DNA of 45,433 bases, taken from assembly GCA_021232515.1 (NCBI GenBank), contig JAJPOQ010000169.1:1-45433 (forward strand), read 5' to 3'. The position numbers were made by a program, and so were the translations under genes. Positions 1-8,638 of this stretch are shown one piece after another (within the stretch, counting starts at the first letter, position 1; every line of letters begins with the position of its first letter). Under the pieces are notes generated by a model, which ran no database searches, was not told the DNA's origin, and was given only the letters and a program-made list of their open reading frames with translations. This DNA is from Lentisphaeraceae bacterium (GTDB lineage Bacteria > Verrucomicrobiota > Lentisphaeria > Lentisphaerales > Lentisphaeraceae).

Positions 1-524
1 TCATGTTCTAAACCTTCAATTTTTACTTTTTTGTTTATGCAACTAGCAATCGATGCTCGAAGTCTTTGCAGTAGTGAAAAAGTCGCTACTGGAGTTCGAT
101 TTATCTTATCTGCTATTCTTTGAGCAGAAAGTTTCTCGACATACTTCATCATCATTATCTGTCTATTTTCGGTACTTACTTCATTTAAGCAATTTTGCAG
201 AGCAAGTATCCGTGCGTCTTCATCTCTTTCAAGTTCGATAAGGTCGTTTTGGAGCTTTTCCAAGACATCATCTTCTAGTGAGGCAGCTTGCTTCTCGGCT
301 TTTCGAACTGCTTCATAAGCTTTAAAACGTGCAACACCCATTGCCCAAGGCAAAAATGGACGAGACTCATCGTATTTCTCTGGAGTGTTTGCAATAAAAA
401 AACAAACTTCTTGGACTACATCTTCTGAAAGGTGATAGTCTTTAAGTATTGAATAAACTAAGGCCCAAATTTTGTCTTTATATAAAATGACATCACTTAA
501 GAGCTTCTCTGCTTTCTTATCCAC
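1..524 (-). CDS. ECF RNA polymerase sigma factor (3' end cut by window edge)
   Basis: Reading the minus strand from a GTG at 524 gives an uninterrupted frame to the window edge, about 174 codons. AAGGAG lies 6 nt before the GTG and decides this start; there is no competing ATG. The protein has a sigma region 2 (about residues 10-45, with SEDVVQEVCFFIA and then PFLPWAMGVARFKAYE) and a region 4 helix-turn-helix (about residues 118-165, LSAQRIADKINRTPVATF). It resembles the sigma factor at 13994 in layout and length (178 aa there), so only a few C-terminal residues are probably missing. By analogy a FecR-type anti-sigma gene may follow beyond the left edge. Its upstream region lacks the TTGCTAAGGT element described elsewhere in the window, so it is probably controlled differently. 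Family assignment is firm; target genes are unknown. Confidence 0.85.
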   Translation of the reverse strand, partial: MDKKAEKLLSDVILYKDKIWALVYSILKDYHLSEDVVQEVCFFIANTPEKYDESRPFLPWAMGVARFKAYEAVRKAEKQAASLEDDVLEKLQNDLIELERDEDARILALQNCLNEVSTENRQIMMMKYVEKLSAQRIADKINRTPVATFSLLQRLRASIASCINKKVKIEGLEH

Positions 525-720
525 ACTTAACTCCTTACAACTAATTGACAGTACACACACAAATTCATCGGTCTAAAAATAAAAATTTAGAAATTAACAC
601 AAACCAGTAATAATCAAAGTACGTTTGGCTATATCTCGTAATGACCTAGAGAATTTACTTTTTAAATAGATTTTATATACATGGGATCAACTACGATCAG
701 AGCATCTCATAGGCGAGATA
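525..720. other. Intergenic region between the edge sigma gene and enolase
   Basis: About 200 bp of AT-rich DNA upstream of the minus-strand sigma gene and downstream of eno. I see no open frame with a ribosome site. It should contain the promoter of the sigma gene, but no convincing -35/-10 pair can be picked by eye. Confidence 0.4.
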
Positions 721-721
721 C

Positions 722-753
722 AAAAAACGCCAGCTACTAAAAGTAACTGGCGT
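722..753 (-). terminator. Rho-independent terminator of eno
   Basis: ACGCCAG (727-733) pairs with CTGGCGT (747-753); an inner TACT/AGTA pairing extends the stem. On the minus strand the hairpin is followed by six T residues (A-run 722-727 on the plus strand). It sits about 23 bp after the eno stop codon. Confidence 0.85.
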
Positions 754-775
754 ATAAATCAGAATCTATAAAAGA

Positions 776-2098
<1,323 letters not shown>

Positions 2099-2148
2099 TT
2101 AAGGTCACAGAATCTATACTGTTTCCTAATTTTTTCTCATGGGTTTTA

Positions 2149-3426
2149 TTAATTTTTCTTTAAGAGAGGGTAAGAGGCTGCTTGGGCAGCACTATAAATC
2201 TGTGTCACAGGGACGTTTTCAAGCTCAGAAAGAGCAAGGCAAGAGTCGAATTCGGGACTTATTTTTATAATCTCGCCATCCATTAAACCAATTTTAACAG
2301 ACACTTCACCGTGTTCGGTCATGACTTTTTCGAATTTTCTGTCTAGTTTAAATCTATTCCAAGTTTGATATCTAACGCCAAAAGTAGATGTCTCACAGAG
2401 AAGTATTTTGGCTAATGTTTTTAATTCGGATTCATGGCAGATAACTTCTAATGTAAAGGCTTGGCGATTCTTCTTCATCATACAAGGTGTGCATGTGACG
2501 TCTAGGGCGCCTTGCTTTAGTAAATTTGGAATAAGCGCTGAAAGTATTTCTCCGGGCATATCATCAATGTTACACTGAATAAGCTTAACTTCATCAGTCT
2601 CTAGAGACGACGAACTTTCAGAGTTATTTTCAAGTAAGGTAGCTTTTAGGACATTTGCATGTGTTGGGAAACTGAGAGTGCCAGCACCATAGCCTGTTGC
2701 AACGATTGATCCATCTGCACCATTCTCAAAGCTTGTTGCCAAAGCTTTAATTATTGCTGCGCCAGTAGGAGTCGTGAGTTCTTTTTCCGCAGGTCCCACT
2801 TTAGTCGGTATACCTTCAAGTAAACGAGCTGTCGCAGGAGCTGGAACTGGGAGGAAACCATGAGCTGTATTAACAACGCCGCCGCCGACAGCAAGGGGAC
2901 GACAGACAAACTTTTCAATATTTAGCATGTGGAAAGCAAGACTTGCTCCGCATATATCATAAATAGCATCCGCAGCACCGACTTCATGGAAGTGGACGTT
3001 CTCCAAGGTCATGCCGTGGATAGAAGCTTCGGCTTTGCCTAGTTCGATGAAAATTTTTCGACTCAGGTCTTTTACAGGAGTAGGAAGACTAGACTTGTCA
3101 ATTATCTCTAAAACTTGAGTGAGAGAACGGTGACTATGGGCATGGTCTGTTTGCTTGACGAGTTTCGTCTTATTTATAGTGACGGGAGAAAACTTCTTTT
3201 TGAATTTCCCTCCAGGACCTTCAATGCCAAGTGGAGTCACAACGTTAAATTTTAGAGAGCTTATACCACTTTTAATAGTTTCTTCGATTTCAGCATGACA
3301 ACCTTCGACTTTAAGCCCGTTTAAAGTTTTTAAGAACTCTTGGCGGTCAACACCAAGATCTAAAAGGGCAGCAGTAAACATATCGCCAGCTAAGCCGCTG
3401 AAAGGGTCAAGTAAAAGTATTCTCAT
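2149..3426 (-). CDS. larC: Nickel-pincer cofactor biosynthesis protein LarC
   Basis: LarC inserts nickel into the pyridinium-bisthiocarboxylate mononucleotide to complete the nickel-pincer cofactor used by lactate racemase and relatives. The 425-aa protein starts with the family signature MRILLLDPFSGLAGDMF, has the His-rich HFHEVGAADAIYDICG motif in the middle, and the C-terminal CNIDDMPGEILSALIPNL and CTPCMMKKNR segments. In some bacteria larC needs a programmed frameshift to join LarC1 and LarC2; here it is one continuous frame. GAGG lies about 10 nt before the ATG. It follows the Gfo/Idh/MocA oxidoreductase by 38 bp, suggesting co-transcription. No larA, larB or larE is in the window, so the client enzyme (a LarA homologue) must lie elsewhere. 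Confidence 0.92.
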   Translation of the reverse strand: MRILLLDPFSGLAGDMFTAALLDLGVDRQEFLKTLNGLKVEGCHAEIEETIKSGISSLKFNVVTPLGIEGPGGKFKKKFSPVTINKTKLVKQTDHAHSHRSLTQVLEIIDKSSLPTPVKDLSRKIFIELGKAEASIHGMTLENVHFHEVGAADAIYDICGASLAFHMLNIEKFVCRPLAVGGGVVNTAHGFLPVPAPATARLLEGIPTKVGPAEKELTTPTGAAIIKALATSFENGADGSIVATGYGAGTLSFPTHANVLKATLLENNSESSSSLETDEVKLIQCNIDDMPGEILSALIPNLLKQGALDVTCTPCMMKKNRQAFTLEVICHESELKTLAKILLCETSTFGVRYQTWNRFKLDRKFEKVMTEHGEVSVKIGLMDGEIIKISPEFDSCLALSELENVPVTQIYSAAQAASYPLLKKN

Positions 3427-3464
3427 TAAATATAAGCCTCAATTTTTCTGTTTTGTAACTTATG

Positions 3465-4424
3465 CTAACTAACGAATGAGTCCATTATTTCTATGACTTT
3501 AGCTGCTTCTTCAGCAGAACACGGGTTTTCACCTTCATTCGTGAAGTACTTACAGACTTCTTCAATCATCGGTAGCTGAATATTTTCGGGGAAGTCAAAG
3601 TGGAGTATCTCTTCGGCACCATTTATATCGGTAAATACCTTCTCTCCATAAAAAGAAAAAGAAACTTGGCCGTGTTCTCCAATAATCGTGCAGTTCTCTT
3701 CAGCTGCATGTGAAGGTGAACAAAAGCTCCAGATTCCTTGGAAGATAACTTCATTTTCAAAACGAATCGTGCCTGTTACTAAGTCGTCAACATTAGACTT
3801 CTGTTTTGCACTGGTGCCACTGTAAAAATTAGGAGTGCCAAAATACTGTAGCATGAGATCTATTTGATGCGGAGCGATGTCGTGGAACAAACCACCGCCA
3901 GAAAGTTCAGGGTTCACTCGCCAATTTTCATCCGTCTGAGCAATGATGTCTGAATCGGCTGGTTGGAGGATTGATATACGAGCAAAATTTATCTGTCCCA
4001 GCTTTCCTGAATCAATTATTTCTTTAACTGCCTTAAAGGCCGCAAGGTTTCGGCGGTAGTGAGCGATACAAAGCTTAGAAGTAGACTGTTTTGCAGCTGC
4101 AATTATCTCTTGACACTCTTGAAGATTTAAGGCCATTGGTTTTTCAAGGTATATATCTTTGCCAGCAGCTATGGCTTTCAGGGCATAGTCTTTATGAGAA
4201 GCTGGTGGTGTTGCTATGTAAACTGCATTTATATCTTTATTTGCGAGAAGCGCATCTACAGAAGTATACCAGAGAGGAACATTGTGCCTTTGAGCAAAGT
4301 CTTTAACTTTTTCTTCGTTGCGCCTCATCACAGCTAACAGCTTTGAGTTTTTAACCTTATTGAATGCAGGCCCACTTTTTACTTCAGCGACATCACCGGC
4401 GCCGATTATTCCCCAATTGATCAT
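3465..4424 (-). CDS. Gfo/Idh/MocA family NAD(P)-dependent oxidoreductase
   Basis: A 319-aa cytoplasmic sugar-type dehydrogenase. The N-terminal Rossmann fold begins INWGIIGAGDVAE; the family motif EKPMALN is at residues 94-100; GGGLFHDIAPHQIDLM around residue 175 carries the conserved catalytic histidine region. Length fits the family. Members oxidise or reduce sugars, inositols or sugar derivatives, and substrate cannot be deduced from sequence. It is the first gene of a minus-strand run (this gene, larC, eno). PVC bacteria often pair such enzymes with DUF1080, ThuA and amidohydrolase-type proteins, all present further right in this window, but no physical operon links them here. GAGAAG precedes the ATG by a few bases. 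Confidence 0.93.
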   Translation of the reverse strand: MINWGIIGAGDVAEVKSGPAFNKVKNSKLLAVMRRNEEKVKDFAQRHNVPLWYTSVDALLANKDINAVYIATPPASHKDYALKAIAAGKDIYLEKPMALNLQECQEIIAAAKQSTSKLCIAHYRRNLAAFKAVKEIIDSGKLGQINFARISILQPADSDIIAQTDENWRVNPELSGGGLFHDIAPHQIDLMLQYFGTPNFYSGTSAKQKSNVDDLVTGTIRFENEVIFQGIWSFCSPSHAAEENCTIIGEHGQVSFSFYGEKVFTDINGAEEILHFDFPENIQLPMIEEVCKYFTNEGENPCSAEEAAKVIEIMDSFVS

Positions 4425-4577
4425 TTCTTCTCATCCGTATTTTTTATAATTGTAGAGCCCTAAGTTTAAATGTCATGGAGGACAATCTGAAAATTATTTA
4501 GAGTTTTTAAAATAATGCCACAATAATCACAAATACTTGCCGTTTAATGGGCAACTAAGCTAATTGTGGAGAAAAAA
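4425..4577. promoter_or_regulatory. Divergent intergenic region
   Basis: About 150 bp between the minus-strand oxidoreductase gene and the plus-strand small protein gene. It must hold promoters for both directions. It is AT-rich; no operator-like palindrome stands out by eye. Confidence 0.4.
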
Positions 4578-4829
4578 ATGAAGTCTATTCTATCAGTCGC
4601 CCTAACAGTATTATTTCTAACTATGACTACTAGCTATGCTGAAGAAGGTAAAAAGAAAAAACGCGGACCGAGCCCAGAGATGCGTGAAAAGCTCAAAAAT
4701 ATGAGCGATGCAGAAAGACAAGCATTTAAAGCTGAGATGAAAGCCAAGCGTCAGGCCAATGGTGAAGTAGGAGAGGGCAAGAAAGGGAAATATAAAAAAG
4801 GCAAGAAGAAAGACTCTGCTGAAAGCTAG
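4578..4829 (+). CDS. Small lysine-rich secreted protein, function unknown
   Basis: The start is taken as the ATG at 4578, because GGAG (4568-4571) sits 6 nt upstream and an in-frame GTG at 4566 would overlap that ribosome site. The 83-aa product begins with a signal peptide (MKSILSVALTVLFLTMTTSYA, cleavage near residue 21). The mature part is very basic, with KKKKR near its N-terminus and KGKYKKGKKK near its C-terminus, separated by an amphipathic segment (MREKLKNMSDAERQAFKAEM) that is likely helical. Nothing in it identifies an enzyme. A basic exported peptide could bind nucleic acid, acidic polysaccharide or the envelope, but that is guesswork. It is monocistronic, flanked by a divergent gene and a strong terminator. 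Confidence 0.75.
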   Translation: MKSILSVALTVLFLTMTTSYAEEGKKKKRGPSPEMREKLKNMSDAERQAFKAEMKAKRQANGEVGEGKKGKYKKGKKKDSAES

Positions 4830-4843
4830 TTTTAAAACTGATG

Positions 4844-4880
4844 AAAATAAAGGACTCTTCGGGTGTGAGTCCTTTATTTT
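4844..4880. terminator. Bidirectional intrinsic terminator
   Basis: A 14-bp perfect stem, AAAATAAAGGACTC (4844-4857) with GAGTCCTTTATTTT (4867-4880), around a 9-nt loop. A-rich and T-rich flanks serve both strands. It lies between the convergent genes ending at 4829 (plus) and 4902 (minus). Confidence 0.9.
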
Positions 4881-4901
4881 ATTGAAGTCGTTTTTGTCTG
4901 A

Positions 4902-6107
4902 TCAGAAGTCAGAACCTTTATAGTCGACACAAGTCCAAGGTAATCCATGGATGTTTAGCTGGTCCATGAAAGGATTTGGATCTAGTTGTTCCATGTTAAA
5001 TACACCTTTGCCAGACCAAGTACCTTTACAGATCATCATCGCGCCAATCATGGCAGGAACTCCAGTGGTGTACGAGATGGCTTGTGAACCAACTTCCTCG
5101 TAGCACTTTTCATGATCACAAATATTATAAACATAGACAGCTTTGTCTTGTCCATCTTTTGAACCACGAATGATATTGCCAATACAGGTACGACCTTTAG
5201 TGGTTTTCCCGAGATCGCCCGGATCAGGAAGTACAGCTTTCAGAAACTGAAGAGGAACTATCTCTTGACCATTGTACATAACCGGATCGATGCGAGTCAT
5301 GCCAACATTTTGCAAGACTTCTAAATGCTTAAGATAGTTCTCAGAGAAACTCATCCAAAATTGAGCTTTCTTGATAGTTGGAATGTGCTTAACAAGTGAT
5401 TCCATTTCTTCATGGTACATTCTATAAATATTGTATGTACCAACACCTTCTGGACAGGTATACGACTTTGACATAGACATAGCTTCAGTCTCTTGAAAGT
5501 CGCCGTTTTCCCAATGACGACACGGAGCTGTCACTTCACGGATATTTATTTCAGGATTAAAGTTTGTTGCAAATGCTTGACCGTGGTCACCGCCATTTAC
5601 ATCGATGATATCTAATTCTGTAATCTCATCGAACTCATTTTTAAGAGCCCATGAAGTAAAGATATTCGTCACACCAGGATCAAAGCCAGAACCGAGTAGG
5701 GCGAACAAACCAGCTTTTTCGAAACGCTCTTGGTAGTCCCACTGCCACTTATACTCAAACTTAGGAGTATCTAGAGGCTCGTAGTTTGCGGTGTCCATAT
5801 AGTTACAACCAGCATTCAGACATGCATCCATGATGTGTAAGTCTTGATATGGTAGAGCTACATTTATAACTAAGAATGGATTATGCTTTTTTAGAAGTTC
5901 AGTGAGTTCAGGAACGTTATCTGCATCAACTTTAGCTGTAGTGGCAGTCACGCCTGTTCTTTCCTTGACAGAAGCGGCTATATCATCGCATTTCGATACA
6001 GTCCTACTTGCTAGGATAATATTTGAGAATACATCATTCACCATTGCACACTTATGTGCTACAACTGAGCCAACACCACCAGCTCCGATAATCATAATAG
6101 TAGACAT
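4902..6107 (-). CDS. Carboxynorspermidine/carboxyspermidine dehydrogenase-like (saccharopine dehydrogenase family)
   Basis: A 401-aa cytoplasmic enzyme of the saccharopine dehydrogenase superfamily. The N-terminal dinucleotide-binding motif GAGGVGSVVAHKCA is clear, followed by VINVALPYQDLHIMDACLNAG and the LLGSGFDPGVTNIF segment typical of this group. Known relatives condense a diamine (putrescine or diaminopropane) with aspartate semialdehyde to form carboxyspermidine or carboxynorspermidine, an alternative route to spermidine. The gene lies 11 bp downstream of speA on the same strand, which supports this polyamine role over lysine metabolism. The decarboxylase that would complete the route (carboxynorspermidine decarboxylase) and an agmatine-to-putrescine enzyme are not in the window. 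The choice between spermidine and norspermidine product cannot be made here. Confidence 0.9.
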   Translation of the reverse strand: MSTIMIIGAGGVGSVVAHKCAMVNDVFSNIILASRTVSKCDDIAASVKERTGVTATTAKVDADNVPELTELLKKHNPFLVINVALPYQDLHIMDACLNAGCNYMDTANYEPLDTPKFEYKWQWDYQERFEKAGLFALLGSGFDPGVTNIFTSWALKNEFDEITELDIIDVNGGDHGQAFATNFNPEINIREVTAPCRHWENGDFQETEAMSMSKSYTCPEGVGTYNIYRMYHEEMESLVKHIPTIKKAQFWMSFSENYLKHLEVLQNVGMTRIDPVMYNGQEIVPLQFLKAVLPDPGDLGKTTKGRTCIGNIIRGSKDGQDKAVYVYNICDHEKCYEEVGSQAISYTTGVPAMIGAMMICKGTWSGKGVFNMEQLDPNPFMDQLNIHGLPWTCVDYKGSDF

Positions 6108-6118
6108 AGTTTAATCCT

Positions 6119-8023
6119 CTAAACTTTTAAATAGGTGTAACTTTTAAGACAGTTTTCATAAAAATCATTTAGTCGAACGCCTTCACGGGCGGCGATCTTA
6201 CCGGCTTTTATTTGCTTGTCGATATTTCTCTTTACTTTAGAAGCCATGTAGTCAGGGTTGTACTGCATGGTAGATAATACATTTTCAGCAGTATTTCCTG
6301 TTATGACTTCTTCGATATAGAAGTTGCTTTCGTCTTCAGAGTCAGAAAAAACATGAACTTCATTTAAACGACCAAAAAGGTTGTGCATATCCCCCATGAC
6401 ATCTTGATAGGCACCAGTTAGAAATAAACCTAGATAGTATGGGTTTTTATCGAGTTTATGTAGTTTGATTGATGGGGAACTTATATCTTCATAGTCAATA
6501 TATTGACGTATTTTACCATCTGAATCACAGGTTATATCAACAAGACTACAAGTTTCAGTTGGTTCTTCACTCAAACGACTCAAAGGGACAATTGGCAGTA
6601 CTTGGCCTATAGCCCAAACATCTGCAGCTGACTGAAAGACCGAGAAGTTACAGAGGTACTGTTTTGCCAGTAGGTCATCTAGCGTCTGTAGTTCTTCTGG
6701 GATAACGTCTTGGTTTTTCAGTATCTGACTTATTTTCCGAAGCACTCGCCAATAAATCGTTTCAATCTTAGCTCTTTCTTCAAGTTCTAATATCCCGAGT
6801 TTAAAAGCGTTGTAACAGTCTTCACGGTAGCCACATGTATCATTATAAATTTCTTGAAAATTGTCACTGTTTAAACTTGCTTCAGCATCGCGAATATTTT
6901 TAACGATCGAGTGTTCGCTATCCATTGCACTTGTATCAAAAGTATCAGAGTATGGTGTTATTTCATCCATGACTTGAGTCACAACACAAGAGTGATGCGC
7001 CGTTATAAAACGACCACTTTCACTGACCAGATTAGGGTGTTGAACGCCTTCCTCTTCGCATATACCTTTGAGACTTGAGACTATATCTGCAGCATACTCA
7101 TGAACTGTATAGTTTCGGGAGGAATCATTTTTTGAACTCGACCCATCATAGTCTATCGCGAGACCACCTCCGACGTCAAAATACTCGAGAGGTATTCCCA
7201 TTTTCGAAAGCTTTGAGTAAATTCTAGCACCTTCACTTATCGCGTCTTTGAAAACTCTAACGTCAGAGATTTGACTACCGATGTGAAAATGGAATAGTTT
7301 GATACAGTCATGTAGACCATGTTGTTTGAACATCTTGATTGCGGCAAGTATCTCAGGGACATTCAAACCAAATTTAGCGCGGTCGCCACTAGACGAAGCC
7401 CACTTACCTTGACTTTTAGCTGAAAGTTTAGCTCGCAAGCCAATCATCGGTTTTATCTTCATCTCGCTAACAACTTCAATCAAAGCTTGAACTTCTGAAA
7501 CGTTCTCGATGACAATGATCATCTTGCGGCCCATTTTCGTTCCTATGAGTGCAAGCTTCAGATAGTCATGGTCTTTGTAACCATTTAAAACTGTAAGGCT
7601 GTCGCGATTGTCATTGTAAGCAAGCGCAGCGATGAGTTCAGGCTTTGAACCAGCTTCTAGGCCGTAATCAAAAGGTTTACCTGCATCAATTATTTCTTCT
7701 ACAACTTCACGCATCTGGTTAACTTTGATTGGAAAAACACCAGTAAAACGGCCTTCGTAATTGTATTCTTCAATAACATTTTCAAAAGATTTATTGAGAA
7801 TTTCGACCTGTGAGCGCAGTATATCGTGAAAGCGAATTACTGCAGGCAACTCAATGTTTTGAGAAACCATTTCTTTTACGACATCGTCTAAAGCGATTGG
7901 CGGCTTGTTTACTTGTGAAGGAGTTGCTATGAGAGAGCCACTTTCATTGATGGCAAAGTAACCATCACTCCATCTACTGACATTATAGTACTTGTCAGGA
8001 TACCATTCAGTGTCATTGCTCAT
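6119..8023 (-). CDS. speA: Biosynthetic arginine decarboxylase
   Basis: PLP-dependent fold-III enzyme that converts arginine to agmatine, the first step of polyamine synthesis. I start it at the ATG at 8023 (product about 634 aa), because GGAG lies 8 nt upstream; an in-frame upstream extension to 8077 has no ribosome site and no family similarity. Landmarks are the PLP lysine in GVFPIKVNQ (about K100), YGLEAGSKPEL, FHFHIGSQI, the glycine-rich DVGGGLAIDYDG, SESGRFITAHHS, and the active-site cysteine in ITCDSDGKI. Size is close to the usual 630-660 aa. It heads a two-gene operon with the carboxynorspermidine dehydrogenase-like gene (11-bp gap), so agmatine probably feeds spermidine formation through putrescine. 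Confidence 0.96.
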   Translation of the reverse strand: MSNDTEWYPDKYYNVSRWSDGYFAINESGSLIATPSQVNKPPIALDDVVKEMVSQNIELPAVIRFHDILRSQVEILNKSFENVIEEYNYEGRFTGVFPIKVNQMREVVEEIIDAGKPFDYGLEAGSKPELIAALAYNDNRDSLTVLNGYKDHDYLKLALIGTKMGRKMIIVIENVSEVQALIEVVSEMKIKPMIGLRAKLSAKSQGKWASSSGDRAKFGLNVPEILAAIKMFKQHGLHDCIKLFHFHIGSQISDVRVFKDAISEGARIYSKLSKMGIPLEYFDVGGGLAIDYDGSSSKNDSSRNYTVHEYAADIVSSLKGICEEEGVQHPNLVSESGRFITAHHSCVVTQVMDEITPYSDTFDTSAMDSEHSIVKNIRDAEASLNSDNFQEIYNDTCGYREDCYNAFKLGILELEERAKIETIYWRVLRKISQILKNQDVIPEELQTLDDLLAKQYLCNFSVFQSAADVWAIGQVLPIVPLSRLSEEPTETCSLVDITCDSDGKIRQYIDYEDISSPSIKLHKLDKNPYYLGLFLTGAYQDVMGDMHNLFGRLNEVHVFSDSEDESNFYIEEVITGNTAENVLSTMQYNPDYMASKVKRNIDKQIKAGKIAAREGVRLNDFYENCLKSYTYLKV

Positions 8024-8151
8024 AACAATATCTCCAGTTAAGCAACGCGATAAAACCAATGAAAAAATATTGCGCAAAATATCCAGTCAAAGCTGTAGAA
8101 GTCAATGTAGTTATTATTAAAAAACAGTGCAAAAAATAATGCTATTTAGCT

Positions 8152-8179
8152 AGCTTTTATAGCTCTCCTTATAAAAGCT
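8152..8179. promoter_or_regulatory. Perfect inverted repeat in the speA / MazG-like divergent region
   Basis: AGCTTTTATA (8152-8161) and TATAAAAGCT (8170-8179) form a 10-bp perfect inverted repeat with an 8-nt centre. It lies between divergent genes and has no T-tract after it, so an operator or leader hairpin is more likely than a terminator. A further TTGCGCA-like pair occurs near 8070 and 8182. Confidence 0.35.
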
Positions 8180-8238
8180 CTTTGCGCAGGTCGATTTCGT
8201 GCTACATAGTATTCCAAAATAAGCACTTAAAGGTTCAT

Positions 8239-8544
8239 ATGAAGATACAAGAGTTGATCGCTGAAATATTGAAAAATGCCGACTGGTACGCAAAGAAGTT
8301 TAACGTTGATGTCGATAAAGAGTTTGCTGCTATGAACCTAGTAAAAGAAATAGGTCAGTTCGCTGAGGCTCGATTGATAAACCAAGGTATAGCTGTCAAA
8401 AAGTTAAATGACGCAGATGCCAAAGACCGCATGACTCAAGAGTTAACGGACATCATCGCTTTAGCTATAATAAATGCCGACTTGTATGACATCGATATAG
8501 AAAAATCACTTCAAGAAAAGTGGATAAATAAGACGGGATCATAA
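8239..8544 (+). CDS. MazG-like nucleotide pyrophosphohydrolase-type small protein
   Basis: The ATG at 8239 has AAAGG 5 nt upstream and gives a 101-aa protein; an in-frame extension upstream to 8182 starts with TTG and lacks a ribosome site. The sequence is all-helical in appearance. LVKEIGQFAEARL followed about 30 residues later by QELTDIIALAIINADLY resembles the EExxE and ExxD metal-binding helices of the all-alpha NTP pyrophosphatases (MazG/dUTPase/HisE group), which hydrolyse non-canonical or excess nucleotides. The first motif is imperfect (Gln where Glu is usual), so activity is uncertain. It stands alone between speA (divergent) and the ThuA/PVC gene, whose promoter begins 17 bp after the stop. 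Confidence 0.6.
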   Translation: MKIQELIAEILKNADWYAKKFNVDVDKEFAAMNLVKEIGQFAEARLINQGIAVKKLNDADAKDRMTQELTDIIALAIINADLYDIDIEKSLQEKWINKTGS

Positions 8545-8560
8545 CTTTTCTTATTTTTCT

Positions 8561-8590
8561 TTGCTAAGGTTTTACCACTCTCTGCCATTA
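8561..8590 (+). promoter_or_regulatory. TTGCTAAGGT-N15-CATTA element, copy A
   Basis: TTGCTAAGGT at 8561-8570, 15-bp spacer, CATTA at 8586-8590, 49 bp before the ATG of the ThuA/PVC gene. A T-rich stretch lies just upstream. One of five copies in the window with the same architecture; proposed alternative-sigma promoter. Confidence 0.65.
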
Positions 8591-8638
8591 TTAGAAAAAG
8601 TTTATTGAATTAAATGTTTTTCTTTACAGGAGAGAGTG

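Noticed and set aside
8152..8179. Inverted repeat as an intrinsic terminator
   Set aside because: It lies between divergent genes where no transcript needs ending, and no T-tract follows; kept only as a possible operator or leader hairpin.
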